From Streptacidiphilus albus JL83 (GTDB lineage: Bacteria; Actinomycetota; Actinomycetes; Streptomycetales; Streptomycetaceae), in assembly GCF_000744705.1 (NCBI RefSeq), contig NZ_JQML01000001.1, positions 2,986,017 through 3,050,016 on the forward strand: DNA of 64,000 nucleotides, given 5' to 3'. Made by a program: the position numbers and the translations under genes. The stretch's first letter is position 1; every line of letters begins with the position of its first letter. This document shows positions 45,332 to 53,037 of this stretch, in pieces. A model generated the notes under the pieces. The model was not told the DNA's origin, did not search any database, and saw only the letters and a list, made by a program, of their open reading frames with translations.

Positions 45332-45817
45332 ATGAGTGCAATTACAGGGCGTCCTAGTTCGGTCGCCGAGCGTGAGAAGCGGCGGTTGGTGGCTGCGGGT
45401 CTGTTCGAACAGGGCGTGCGGCAGGCGGAAGTGGCGAGGTTGCTGGGGGTCACGCGTCAGGCGGTGTCGCTGTGGCATGCGGCGTGGGAGGCGGATGGTG
45501 CGCAGGGGTTGATGGCGCGGCCCTCGGCGCGTTCGTACCTGAGCGCCGCCCAGGAGGCGGAACTGCTGGTGCAGTTGAGGCGTGGGGCGCAGGAGTTCGG
45601 CTGGGAGGACCAGCGGTGGACGCTGGCGCGGGTCGCCCGGGTGATCGATGAGCATTACGGAGTGAGGTTCTCGGTGCCGGGGGTGTGGTACTTGCTGGAC
45701 CGCCTCGGATGGTCGTGGCAGGTTCCCGTGGTTCGTGCGACGCGGCGGGACGAGGAGGCGATTACCGCATGGCGCACCCAGACGTGGCCTGCGGTGTCCC
45801 ATCCGGCGAAGCGATAG
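45332..45817 (+). CDS. IS630 transposase, N-terminal frame
   Basis: A 161-residue product with a helix-turn-helix (QAEVARLLGVTRQAVSLWHA), a winged second HTH region (WEDQRWTLARVARVIDEHYG, YLLDRLGWSWQVP) and the linker EEAITAWRTQTWPAV. It stops just before the catalytic domain. IS630-type transposases are usually one protein, so either -1 frameshifting near 45770-45815 joins it to the next frame or the gene is broken. No clear slippery heptamer was seen. Confidence 0.85.
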   Translation: MSAITGRPSSVAEREKRRLVAAGLFEQGVRQAEVARLLGVTRQAVSLWHAAWEADGAQGLMARPSARSYLSAAQEAELLVQLRRGAQEFGWEDQRWTLARVARVIDEHYGVRFSVPGVWYLLDRLGWSWQVPVVRATRRDEEAITAWRTQTWPAVSHPAKR

Positions 45818-46380
45818 ATCAACACCGGTGGATCGTCTTCCAGGACGAGTCCGGCACCGCGCTGACCAGCGTCGTCGGCCGCACCTGGGGCAAGCGGGGC
45901 CAGACCCCGGTGATCCAGCTCAACGGATCGCGTCGTGGCCGTGACAACATGACGGCGTTCCTGGCCTACCGCGCCGGCGAACCACCGCGGCTGTACGCCT
46001 GGGCGAAGACAGGCGACGGCTACACCAAGGACGACTTCCCGCTCCTGCTCACCATGCTCCACGCCCGCCTCGACGGCCCCGTCACACTGATCTGGGACAA
46101 CTACTCCAGCCACACCAGCCACCTGGTCCGCGACTGGACCCGCCAGCAGCCCTGGCTCAAGGTCGTCCCGCTGCCCCCGTACGCACCAGAGCTGAACCCG
46201 GTCGAGCTCCTCTGGAAGATCGTCAAGGACAGGATCGCCAACCGGGCCTTCCGTTCGATTCAGGAACTCGCCGACGCCGACGATGCCGCCCTGTCCACGA
46301 TCAAGAAGAACGCCACCCTCCTCATCGGATTCCTCGCCGGAACGCGACTCCCATTGCCCGAAGTACTGTCAAGCGCCTAG
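45769..46380 (+). CDS. IS630 transposase, catalytic (DDE) frame
   Basis: About 200 residues in the -1 frame relative to the first part: RWIVFQDESGTALTSVVGRT (first Asp, in DESG), LIWDNYSSHTSHLVRDW (second Asp), LPPYAPELNPVELLWKIVKD (Glu in the PELNPVE signature). The frame overlaps the first by about 49 bases and stops just inside the right inverted repeat. An ATG at 45769 exists, but production by frameshift is the more likely route. Confidence 0.85.
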   Translation: MAHPDVACGVPSGEAIDQHRWIVFQDESGTALTSVVGRTWGKRGQTPVIQLNGSRRGRDNMTAFLAYRAGEPPRLYAWAKTGDGYTKDDFPLLLTMLHARLDGPVTLIWDNYSSHTSHLVRDWTRQQPWLKVVPLPPYAPELNPVELLWKIVKDRIANRAFRSIQELADADDAALSTIKKNATLLIGFLAGTRLPLPEVLSSA

Positions 46381-46393
46381 AGAAAGTTCAGTA

Positions 46394-47483
46394 GGCATCA
46401 GTTGGCTGTATCTCGGGCCCAAGTGGCTGTGGAGAACACCGTCCCCCATGTCCGTGCCCAAGGCGGCGACCACCACGCTCACGGCGACCACAGCCACCAG
46501 AAGTGCGACAGTCTCGCATCTCGTGCGGCTGTGGCGCCTCGACTCAGTCGGCACGTGTCCGGGGAAGGACCTTGGCCGCATGAAGGATGAAGGTGCCCTC
46601 GCAGCCCGCCGGCCCCGATGGTCGACCAGCCCTGGCCGTCGGCTCCTGCTGGGGGCACCCCGAATCGCCCGCCCGCGCGCCCGCGATTCAGCCGTCGTCC
46701 TCGCTGGTCAGGCCCGTGCAGGCGTGACCGCTCCAGCCACCGGACTGCCGCCTTCCGAGTAGGCGGCAGTCCGGTGCTGTCCGACTGGAACCGCATCGGG
46801 CGGCTCCGTGACGCAGGGGCGGCAGTCGACCGGGCCGGCGCGGGCTCGGTGATCAGGCGCCGCCCCCACCGCCGGGGTGCACCGCTGCCCGAACCGCTCG
46901 CCTTCCCGTTCTCCAGGACAGCATCCGGCATGGCGGCCAGGGGGCGGCCGATCGCCGGACCGCCACTTCTCCGTTCCCGGGCAGCGCGGCTGTCCCGGCA
47001 GCGCTGCCCGACAGCCAGGGGATCCGACGCCGGACGGGACCGAGGCCCAGGATGCCGAGGCACTGCGACGCTGGAATCCCGCAGTAACAGTTGGCCCACC
47101 GACGATATGTCTGACCCACCGTCAGCAATGGTGCAGAAAGGGGGGTGCGATGGAGAAACAGCAGGGTGCCTAGGACCACCGCAGCCGCCCCGGCGCCCGC
47201 CGACCGCTCCGCCGACCCCGGTCCGGCTCCACCGACCTCGCCAGGTAGGCGCTTCCTGGCAGAACACTGAGAGGTCCATACGTCCTCTTGCTCCACCAGT
47301 CGTTCCTTCGCTACGTTCATACGCCAAGACACCACCGACCGTGGTGACTCCACGTCGATGATCTTGTCATAGACATGCCATCCAAGCCGCCGCCCCGTCC
47401 TCGGCCGCGGCACTCCCTCGCGTACGGCGCAGACCGATCCACTCGCGTCCTTGTCCGGGCACACCTAGACACGCAGGAGACCC
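46394..47483. other. 1.1-kb interval without a confident gene
   Basis: No frame has both a ribosome site and family features. A minus-strand frame (46369-46581) containing the hydrophobic run TVALLVAVVAVSVVVAALGT could be a small membrane protein whose 3' end was cut by the IS630, but it has no ribosome site. A 16-base hairpin (CACCGGACTGCCGCCT, loop TCCGAGT, complement) at 46738-46776 looks like a terminator for something to its left. The promoter of the G1 peptidase must lie at the right end. Confidence 0.45.
46738..46776. terminator. 16-base GC-rich hairpin
   Basis: Perfect inverted repeat with a seven-base loop, no T-tract. The gene it originally served is not clear, since the IS630 has inserted on the left. 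Confidence 0.5.
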
Positions 47484-48272
47484 ATGTCCCCCCGTCGTTC
47501 CATAGTCCTCGCCGCTCTCACCGCGCTGGCGACCACCGCCCCGATGGCCGTCGTCGCCACGGCCGCCGCCCCCATTGCCGCGCCGATGATCCAGGCCCCC
47601 ATGCACGCGGTCGGGGGCAGCGGCAGCTCGGTCCCGTTCTTCATCTCGCACGGCGGCGGTGTCCGCCACGCCAACGCCACCAGCACCAACTGGGCCGGCT
47701 ACGCGGCGACCGGATCGACCTACACGAGCGTGAGCACCACCTTCACCCAGCCCAAGGTCACCTGTACCTCGGGCGACCAGTACTCGGCCTTCTGGGTCGG
47801 ACTCGACGGCTACAGCTCCGACTCCGTCGAGCAGACCGGCACCGAGGCCGACTGTGCCGGCCGGACCGCGGAGTACTCGGCCTGGATCGAGATGTACCCG
47901 GCCGACCCGGTCACCTACTCCAACACCGTCAAGGCCGGTGACGTGATCACCGAGACGGTCACCGAGGCGTCCAACAAGTACACCCTCACCCTGGTGGACT
48001 CCACCGAGGGCTGGACCAAGACGACCACCAAGACCGAGAGCGGCCTCGCCCGCTCCTCCGCCGAGGTCATCGCCGAGGCCCCGTACTCCAACGAGGTGCT
48101 CCCGCTGGCCAACTTCGGCAAGGTCACCTTCAACAACAACACGGTGGACGGCTCCTCGCTGAGCTCCCTCAGCCCGGCCGGGATCAACATGGCCACGTCC
48201 TCGGGCACCCTTGAGGCCACGACCTCCGCGTTCTCCGGCAACTCGTTCTCCATCACCTGGAACAGCAAGTAG
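47484..48272 (+). CDS. Secreted glutamic (G1/eqolisin-type) peptidase
   Basis: A 262-residue exported protein: signal peptide MSPRRSIVLAALTALATTAP through AAAP, then a G1-type beta-sandwich. Landmarks are STNWAGYAATGSTYTSV, FTQPKVTC, YSAFWVGLDGYSSDSVEQTG and AEYSAWIEMYP. By comparison with scytalidoglutamic peptidase (Gln53, Glu136) the catalytic pair should be Q117 (EQTG) and E198 (SAEVIAE), spaced 81 versus 83 residues. G1 peptidases are active at acid pH, which fits acid-tolerant soil actinomycetes but does not prove it. ATG 47484 has AGGAG four bases upstream. It stands alone, followed by a terminator. Confidence 0.82.
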   Translation: MSPRRSIVLAALTALATTAPMAVVATAAAPIAAPMIQAPMHAVGGSGSSVPFFISHGGGVRHANATSTNWAGYAATGSTYTSVSTTFTQPKVTCTSGDQYSAFWVGLDGYSSDSVEQTGTEADCAGRTAEYSAWIEMYPADPVTYSNTVKAGDVITETVTEASNKYTLTLVDSTEGWTKTTTKTESGLARSSAEVIAEAPYSNEVLPLANFGKVTFNNNTVDGSSLSSLSPAGINMATSSGTLEATTSAFSGNSFSITWNSK

Positions 48273-48280
48273 CACCGGCG

Positions 48281-48314
48281 GGTGTGCCGACGGCCCGACC
48301 ACCGTCGGCACACC
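48281..48314 (+). terminator. Terminator of the G1 peptidase gene
   Basis: GGTGTGCCGACGG, an eight-base loop, and CCGTCGGCACACC: a perfect 13-base stem starting nine bases after the stop codon. Confidence 0.75.
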
Positions 48315-48520
48315 CCACGCAGCACCCCCACGAAGCACCCCCACACAGCACCGCCGGCACAGCACCGCCGGCGCTTCTCCGGTCACCGGAAACAGTGAGC
48401 CCCGCCCGGCTGTCGGCGGGGCATTGGCAGTTGGAGGCGTTCTCTATGATGGGCGGCGCAGCCGAGCACGGTGGCTGCCGTCGACCCCGATGATCCGAGT
48501 GCCAGGAGAGGCCGCCGCCC

Positions 48521-49543
48521 ATGACGCCCGAGACGGGCCCCCAGCCGGGAGAAGACGTGGGTGCGCGCCCGAAGCGCGCGACCATCGAGGACGTGGCGCG
48601 CCTGGCGGGTGTCTCGCGGCAGACCGTGTCCCGGGCCGTCAACGACAAGCCGGAGATCGACTCCGAGACCAAGCGGCGGGTGCTGGCGGCCGCGCAGACG
48701 TTGAACTACCGGCCGAGCCGGTTCGCGCGCGGACTGATCCGCCAGGACACGATCACCCTCGGGCTGGTCATCTCCGACATCGGCAACCCCTTCTTCCCGG
48801 AGCTCGCCTCCGGTGTGCTGCGCGCCGCCCAGGCCCGCGACTGGCAGGTCGTGCTGTACGACACCGGCGACGACTCCGAACGGGAGCTGCGCACCCTGAC
48901 CTCGCTCGCCGACCAGGCGGACGTCGGGGCCGGGTTCCTGAGGTCGGCCGCCGGGCTGACGCACGCCCAGCGACTGGGCGTGCCGTTCGCGGTACTGGAC
49001 GCCGGCTGGGGCAACGGACGGTCGCCGGGCGTCGCCATCGACTTCGCCGCCGGGGTGCGCCAGGCCGTGGAGCACCTGGCCGCCCGGGGCCACCGCCGGA
49101 TCGGGATGCTCGACGGGGCGTCCAATCCGCTGGACGCCCGGCGCGTCAGCTTCCTGACCGCCGCGCGCGAGTCGGGCCTGGACGCCGACGAGTCCCGGAT
49201 CGAGAACGCGGCCTGCTCCATGGAGGGCGGCACGGCCGCCCTCCACCGGCTGCTCGACCGGCGTCCGGACACCACGGCGGTGTTCGCCTACAACGACATC
49301 ATGGCGGTCGGGGCGCTGCGGGCGCTGCGCGCCCGGGGGGCGCGGGTGCCGGAGGACTGCGCGGTGGTGGGCTTCGACGGGGTGCCGCTGGGCGAGCTGG
49401 TGGAGCCGCCGATCACCTCGGTGTACGTGGACATCCAGCGCATGGGCGAGCTCGCGGTGGACGCGGCGGCGGCGCTGCTGGCCGGCCGGGCGCCGAAGCC
49501 GGTGGTCCTGGAACCGGTTCTCCGGGTCCGCTCCTCCTCCTGA
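48521..49543 (+). CDS. LacI-family transcriptional regulator
   Basis: A 340-residue repressor. The N-terminal helix-turn-helix ATIEDVARLAGVSRQTVSRA and hinge helix (YRPSRFARGL) are followed by a periplasmic-binding-like sensor domain (TLGLVISDIGNPFFPELASG, GHRRIGMLDGASNPLDARR, AVFAYNDIMAVGALRALR, EDCAVVGFDGVPLGELVEPP). It precedes the solute-binding protein gene by 190 bases on the same strand. That gap holds LacI-type palindromes, so it very probably represses the cluster until a sugar binds. A galactoside-type inducer is inferred from the GH36 and GH95-like genes. Confidence 0.92.
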   Translation: MTPETGPQPGEDVGARPKRATIEDVARLAGVSRQTVSRAVNDKPEIDSETKRRVLAAAQTLNYRPSRFARGLIRQDTITLGLVISDIGNPFFPELASGVLRAAQARDWQVVLYDTGDDSERELRTLTSLADQADVGAGFLRSAAGLTHAQRLGVPFAVLDAGWGNGRSPGVAIDFAAGVRQAVEHLAARGHRRIGMLDGASNPLDARRVSFLTAARESGLDADESRIENAACSMEGGTAALHRLLDRRPDTTAVFAYNDIMAVGALRALRARGARVPEDCAVVGFDGVPLGELVEPPITSVYVDIQRMGELAVDAAAALLAGRAPKPVVLEPVLRVRSSS

Positions 49544-49630
49544 GCATTCTCGGAGCGGGCGTTCTCGGAAAGCTGCTTACCGAGATTTGACGAAGACTCT
49601 TGACGAGCTTGCGGGCATCCAGCACGCTAC

Positions 49631-49670
49631 TCCCGTGAGCGCTCACGGGAACGTTCACGGGAGCGCTCAC
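49631..49670. promoter_or_regulatory. LacI-type operator cluster
   Basis: TCCCGTGAGCGCTCACGGGA (49631-49650) is a perfect 20-base palindrome with the central CG step typical of LacI-family sites. It is followed by two overlapping partial copies, GGGAACGTTCAC and GGGAGCGCTCAC, at 12- to 14-base intervals. The cores resemble the CebR site family (GGGAGCGCTCCC). Two TTGACG hexamers (49587 and 49600) just upstream may be -35 elements, which would place the operators over the transcription start. Confidence 0.75.
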
Positions 49671-49735
49671 GGCGTTCGCTGGACCTCGGCGGCCGGACCC
49701 CGCCGGGCCCTCACCCACCCAGCGGGAGACAGCCA

Positions 49736-51058
49736 ATGACATCGCGTCGGCACCCAGCTCTGGCAAGACCCAGCACGATCCTCGCGGCCTCCGTCGCCGC
49801 CGCGCTGCTGCTCAGCGCCTGTTCCGTCGCCGGTGGCTCGGGGACCCAGACGTCCTCCGGCGGCGACAGCGGGACCATCACCTTCCTGACCTTCGAGACG
49901 CCGAACCTCACCCCGGCCTACTGGAACGCGGCCATCGAGCGGATCACCGACCAGTACCCGGGGATGAAGGTCAAGCGGCTGGTCTCACCGACCACCGACC
50001 GCACCAGCTACGCCAAGCAGCTGCTGGCCTCCGGACAGTTCCCCGACGTGATGATCGCGGTGACGCCGGCCGGCTTCGCCCAGGCCGGCGACCTCTATGC
50101 CTGGCAGCCACAGGAGTTGACGCAGTTCGAGGTGCCCGACGGCGGCGCCATCGGCGGCAAGGTCTACCAACTCCCGGCCAACACCCAGACCATCCCGATG
50201 GTCTACTACCGCAAGTCGATGTTCGCGAAGGTCGGCATCGCCGCCCCGCCGACCACCTACAGCCAACTGCTCGCCGACAGCGCCAAGCTCAAGGCCGCCG
50301 GGATCACCCCGTTCCAGGTCGGCGGCGGCAGCGACCCCTTCGCCGCGGTGCTGCCGCTCTCGGCGACGGTGGCCACCCAGGTCTACCGGAACGACCCGAA
50401 CTGGATGGTCGACCGGCACGCCGGCAAGGTGAAGTTCTCCGACCCCGACTTCGTCGACGCGCTGAACCGGGTCGGCACGCTGGCCGCCGACGGCTACATC
50501 GACCGGGCCGGCCTCTCGCGGAACTACGCCGACAGCCAGAAGGCGTTCCTGGACGGCGACGGCGCGATGTACCCGATGGGCATCTGGTTCGCCTCGGCCG
50601 CCGACGCCAGCCCGATCAAGAGCGACATCGGCGTCTTCGCCTGGCCCACCGACGACGGAAAGCTGGTCATGCCCGCCTACACCGGCGGCGGCCTGGAGGT
50701 GAACGCGCACTCCAAGAACCTCGACATGGCCAAGAAGTTCGCCCTCGCCTTCCAGCTCGACAGGACCAACCTGGACGCCAACGTCATGGACGACGCGCTC
50801 TTCCCGGCGATCAAGGGCTACACGCCGCCGTCGACCACCGGTCCGGTCTTCGACGAGAGCTACGCGCTCTACCAGAAGGCGCTCACCCAGGGCCAGGTCG
50901 TGAAGGCGTTCAGCTGGGAGTCCGGCGACGACGCACTGCTGCCCGGCATGGTCAACGTCGTCTACGGCACGGTCGAGGACGTGATGCTCGGCCGCAAGAC
51001 GGCCAAGGCCGCCGCTGCCTACCTCGACTCCGAGTGGACCGAGCAGAGCAACAACTGA
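49736..51058 (+). CDS. ABC sugar-transport solute-binding lipoprotein
   Basis: A 440-residue extracellular binding protein of the carbohydrate class. Lipoprotein signal with lipobox LLSAC (Cys29), then ITFLTFETPNLTPAYWNAAI, a GGKVYQLPANTQTIPMVYYR hinge region, KLKAAGITPFQVGGGSDPFA, and the GAMYPMGIWFASAAD stretch usual in family 1 binding proteins. It would capture an oligosaccharide outside the membrane for the permeases encoded at 55.5-57.4 kb. It is the first gene after the operators. Confidence 0.92.
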   Translation: MTSRRHPALARPSTILAASVAAALLLSACSVAGGSGTQTSSGGDSGTITFLTFETPNLTPAYWNAAIERITDQYPGMKVKRLVSPTTDRTSYAKQLLASGQFPDVMIAVTPAGFAQAGDLYAWQPQELTQFEVPDGGAIGGKVYQLPANTQTIPMVYYRKSMFAKVGIAAPPTTYSQLLADSAKLKAAGITPFQVGGGSDPFAAVLPLSATVATQVYRNDPNWMVDRHAGKVKFSDPDFVDALNRVGTLAADGYIDRAGLSRNYADSQKAFLDGDGAMYPMGIWFASAADASPIKSDIGVFAWPTDDGKLVMPAYTGGGLEVNAHSKNLDMAKKFALAFQLDRTNLDANVMDDALFPAIKGYTPPSTTGPVFDESYALYQKALTQGQVVKAFSWESGDDALLPGMVNVVYGTVEDVMLGRKTAKAAAAYLDSEWTEQSNN

Positions 51059-51114
51059 CGCCCGCCGTGCGGCCCGGAGCTGCGCCGGATCGGAACCAGA
51101 ACAGGACAACTCCC

Positions 51115-51843
51115 TTGCGCATACTCGTGTTCAACGAGAACCACCACGAACTGACCCGGCCCGGGATCGCCGCGCGCTTCCCGCTGGGCATCCACGGCAC
51201 GCTGGCCGCCGCCCTGCGCGAGCGGTTCGGCGCGGACGCCGAGATCACCACCGCCACCCAGGACCAGCCCGGATACGGCCTGGGCCCCGAGGAGTTGGAC
51301 CGCACCGACGTGCTGGTCTGGTGGAGCCACCTGCTCCACGCGGAGATGGACGACGGGACGGTGGCCCGGCTGCGGTCCCGGGTGCTGGCCGGCATGGGAC
51401 TGGTGGTGCTGCACTCCGGCGCCGGATCCAAGCTGTTCACCGCGCTGATGGGCACCAGCTGCGACCGGCGTTGGCGGCACGGCGAGGACCGGCAGTTGGT
51501 CTGGACGGTCAAGCCCGGCCACCCGATCGCCGCCGGCGTGCCGAACCCCCTGGTCATCCCGCACGACGAGATGTACGGCGAGCCCTTCGACCTGCCCGAT
51601 CCGGACGAACTGGTGTTCATCAGCTGGTTCAGCGGCGGCGAGGTGCTGCGCAGCGGGGCGTGCTACCACCGCGGCGCCGGAAAGATCTTCTACTTCAGTC
51701 CCGGGGACCAGGAGTGCCCCGTCTACCACCAGCCCGAGGTGCAGCACGTGATAGCCAACGCCGTGCGCTGGGCCGCGCCCTCCGCTCCGGTGGCCAGCCC
51801 CTACGTCGACGCCCAGTCCCCCGAGGGCTGGTGGGCGCGATGA
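51115..51843 (+). CDS. ThuA-domain protein
   Basis: A 242-residue ThuA-like (glutamine amidotransferase-related) protein: RILVFNENHHE, EELDRTDVLVWWSHLLHAEM, GMGLVVLHSGAGSKLFTALM, RHGEDRQLVWTV, PHDEMYGEPFDLPDPDELVF and GKIFYFSPGDQECPVY. The family occurs beside Gfo/Idh/MocA dehydrogenases in sugar clusters and is thought to act in sugar modification; the reaction is not established. The start is taken as TTG 51115 behind AGGAC because homology begins at LRILVF. Its stop overlaps the next gene's ATG (ATGA). Confidence 0.85.
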   Translation: MRILVFNENHHELTRPGIAARFPLGIHGTLAAALRERFGADAEITTATQDQPGYGLGPEELDRTDVLVWWSHLLHAEMDDGTVARLRSRVLAGMGLVVLHSGAGSKLFTALMGTSCDRRWRHGEDRQLVWTVKPGHPIAAGVPNPLVIPHDEMYGEPFDLPDPDELVFISWFSGGEVLRSGACYHRGAGKIFYFSPGDQECPVYHQPEVQHVIANAVRWAAPSAPVASPYVDAQSPEGWWAR

Positions 51844-52949
51844 CCCGGGACTCGACCGCGACGGCCGCGACCACCCCGCCCTTCGCGACCACCGCGACGG
51901 CCGCGCCCTTCGCGACCGTCACCACGCCCGGACCACTGCGCGCGGTGGTGATCGGCGCCGGGTTCATGGGCCGGCACTGGGCCCGCGAGCTCGCCGCCCA
52001 CCCGGACGTCACCCAGGTCGGCTGGGTCGACCAGGACACCGACCGGATCGCCGAGGCGCTGCGCGAGCAGCAGGGCGAGCAGCAGGGCGCCGTCCGGACC
52101 GGCACCGACCTCGCCGCGGTGCTGGCGGCCGAACAGCCGGACCTGGTCATCAACTCCACCACGCCCGCCGCCCATCTGGCGGTCACCACGGCAGCCCTGG
52201 CACACGGCTGCGCGGTGCTCACCGAGAAGCCGATGGCGATGAACCTGGCCGAGGCCCGCGCCCTGGTGGAGGTCGCCGAGCGGACCGGGCGGCTGCTGGC
52301 GGTCAACCAGGACCGGCGCCAGTTGGCGGGAGTGGCCGCGCTGCGCGAGGCCGCCCGGCGCCTGGCCCCGCTGACCCGGTTGGAGATCGACTTCCGGCTG
52401 CCGCACCAGGCCGGGCCCTACGTCCACCTGTGGGACGAGCCGCTGCTGCGGGAGATGGCCATCCACCTCTTCGACGCCGCGCGCTCCGTCACCGGCGCCG
52501 ACGCCGTGTCGGCGTTCGGCCGCACCTACCGCACCCCCTGGTCCTGGTACCCGGGCAACTGCTCGGCGGACGTGCTCTTCGAGATGGAGGGCGACCTCGC
52601 CTTCGCCTTCACCGGCTGCTGGACGGCCCGCTCGGCTTTCACCTCCTGGTCCGGCTCCTGGTACCTCGAAGGCGCGGGCGGCTGCGCCCGCTGGGACGGG
52701 GTGACCGCACCGGTGCTCACCGCCGCGCGCGGGGAGAACGAGCCCGAACCGCCGGCCGTACCGCTGCCCGTCGCGATCCAGGACTCGCCGTTCCCCGGCC
52801 TCGCCGAGGTCCTGGCCGGCTTCGTCACCGCGCTGCGCACCGGCGCGGTTCCGGCCGGTGAGTGCCACGACAACCTGCGCAGCCTCGCCATGGTCGAGGC
52901 GGCCGTCGCCTCGGCCCGCGCCGGGCGCCCGCTCCCCGTCGAGCGCTGA
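51840..52949 (+). CDS. Gfo/Idh/MocA-family oxidoreductase
   Basis: A 369-residue NAD(P)-dependent dehydrogenase, translationally coupled to the ThuA gene. After an Ala/Thr-rich leader of about 32 residues comes the Rossmann motif AVVIGAGFMGRHWARELAAH, then LVINSTTPAAHLAVTTAALA and EKPMAMNLAEAR (the EKP signature). The C-terminal substrate domain includes LWDEPLLREMAIHLFDAARS, where the conserved His of the catalytic region sits. Such enzymes oxidise or epimerise sugars; paired with ThuA it likely handles a released monosaccharide or its 3-keto form. Confidence 0.88.
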   Translation: MTRDSTATAATTPPFATTATAAPFATVTTPGPLRAVVIGAGFMGRHWARELAAHPDVTQVGWVDQDTDRIAEALREQQGEQQGAVRTGTDLAAVLAAEQPDLVINSTTPAAHLAVTTAALAHGCAVLTEKPMAMNLAEARALVEVAERTGRLLAVNQDRRQLAGVAALREAARRLAPLTRLEIDFRLPHQAGPYVHLWDEPLLREMAIHLFDAARSVTGADAVSAFGRTYRTPWSWYPGNCSADVLFEMEGDLAFAFTGCWTARSAFTSWSGSWYLEGAGGCARWDGVTAPVLTAARGENEPEPPAVPLPVAIQDSPFPGLAEVLAGFVTALRTGAVPAGECHDNLRSLAMVEAAVASARAGRPLPVER

Positions 52950-53037
52950 CGCCGAGCTGACCCCGACCGGATCCCCGGCAACCAGCAGCTCGTCAGTGCT
53001 GCTGCTCCAGCACGATCCACCGAGAGAGGGAGATCAC

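Larger units (their letters stand above)
45279..46391 (+). mobile_element. IS630-family insertion sequence
   Basis: A 1113-base element between TA dinucleotides (45277-45278 and 46392-46393), the target that IS630 duplicates. The ends are imperfect inverted repeats: CTGATCTTTAGTGCAGGTCT (left) and CTGAACTTTCTCTAGGCGCT (right, complement), each followed by TGACA. Two overlapping frames encode the transposase. Confidence 0.9.

Noticed and set aside
46369..46581. Small membrane protein cut by IS630
   Set aside because: There is one hydrophobic segment, but no ribosome site and the C-terminus comes from the IS; too weak to call as a gene.
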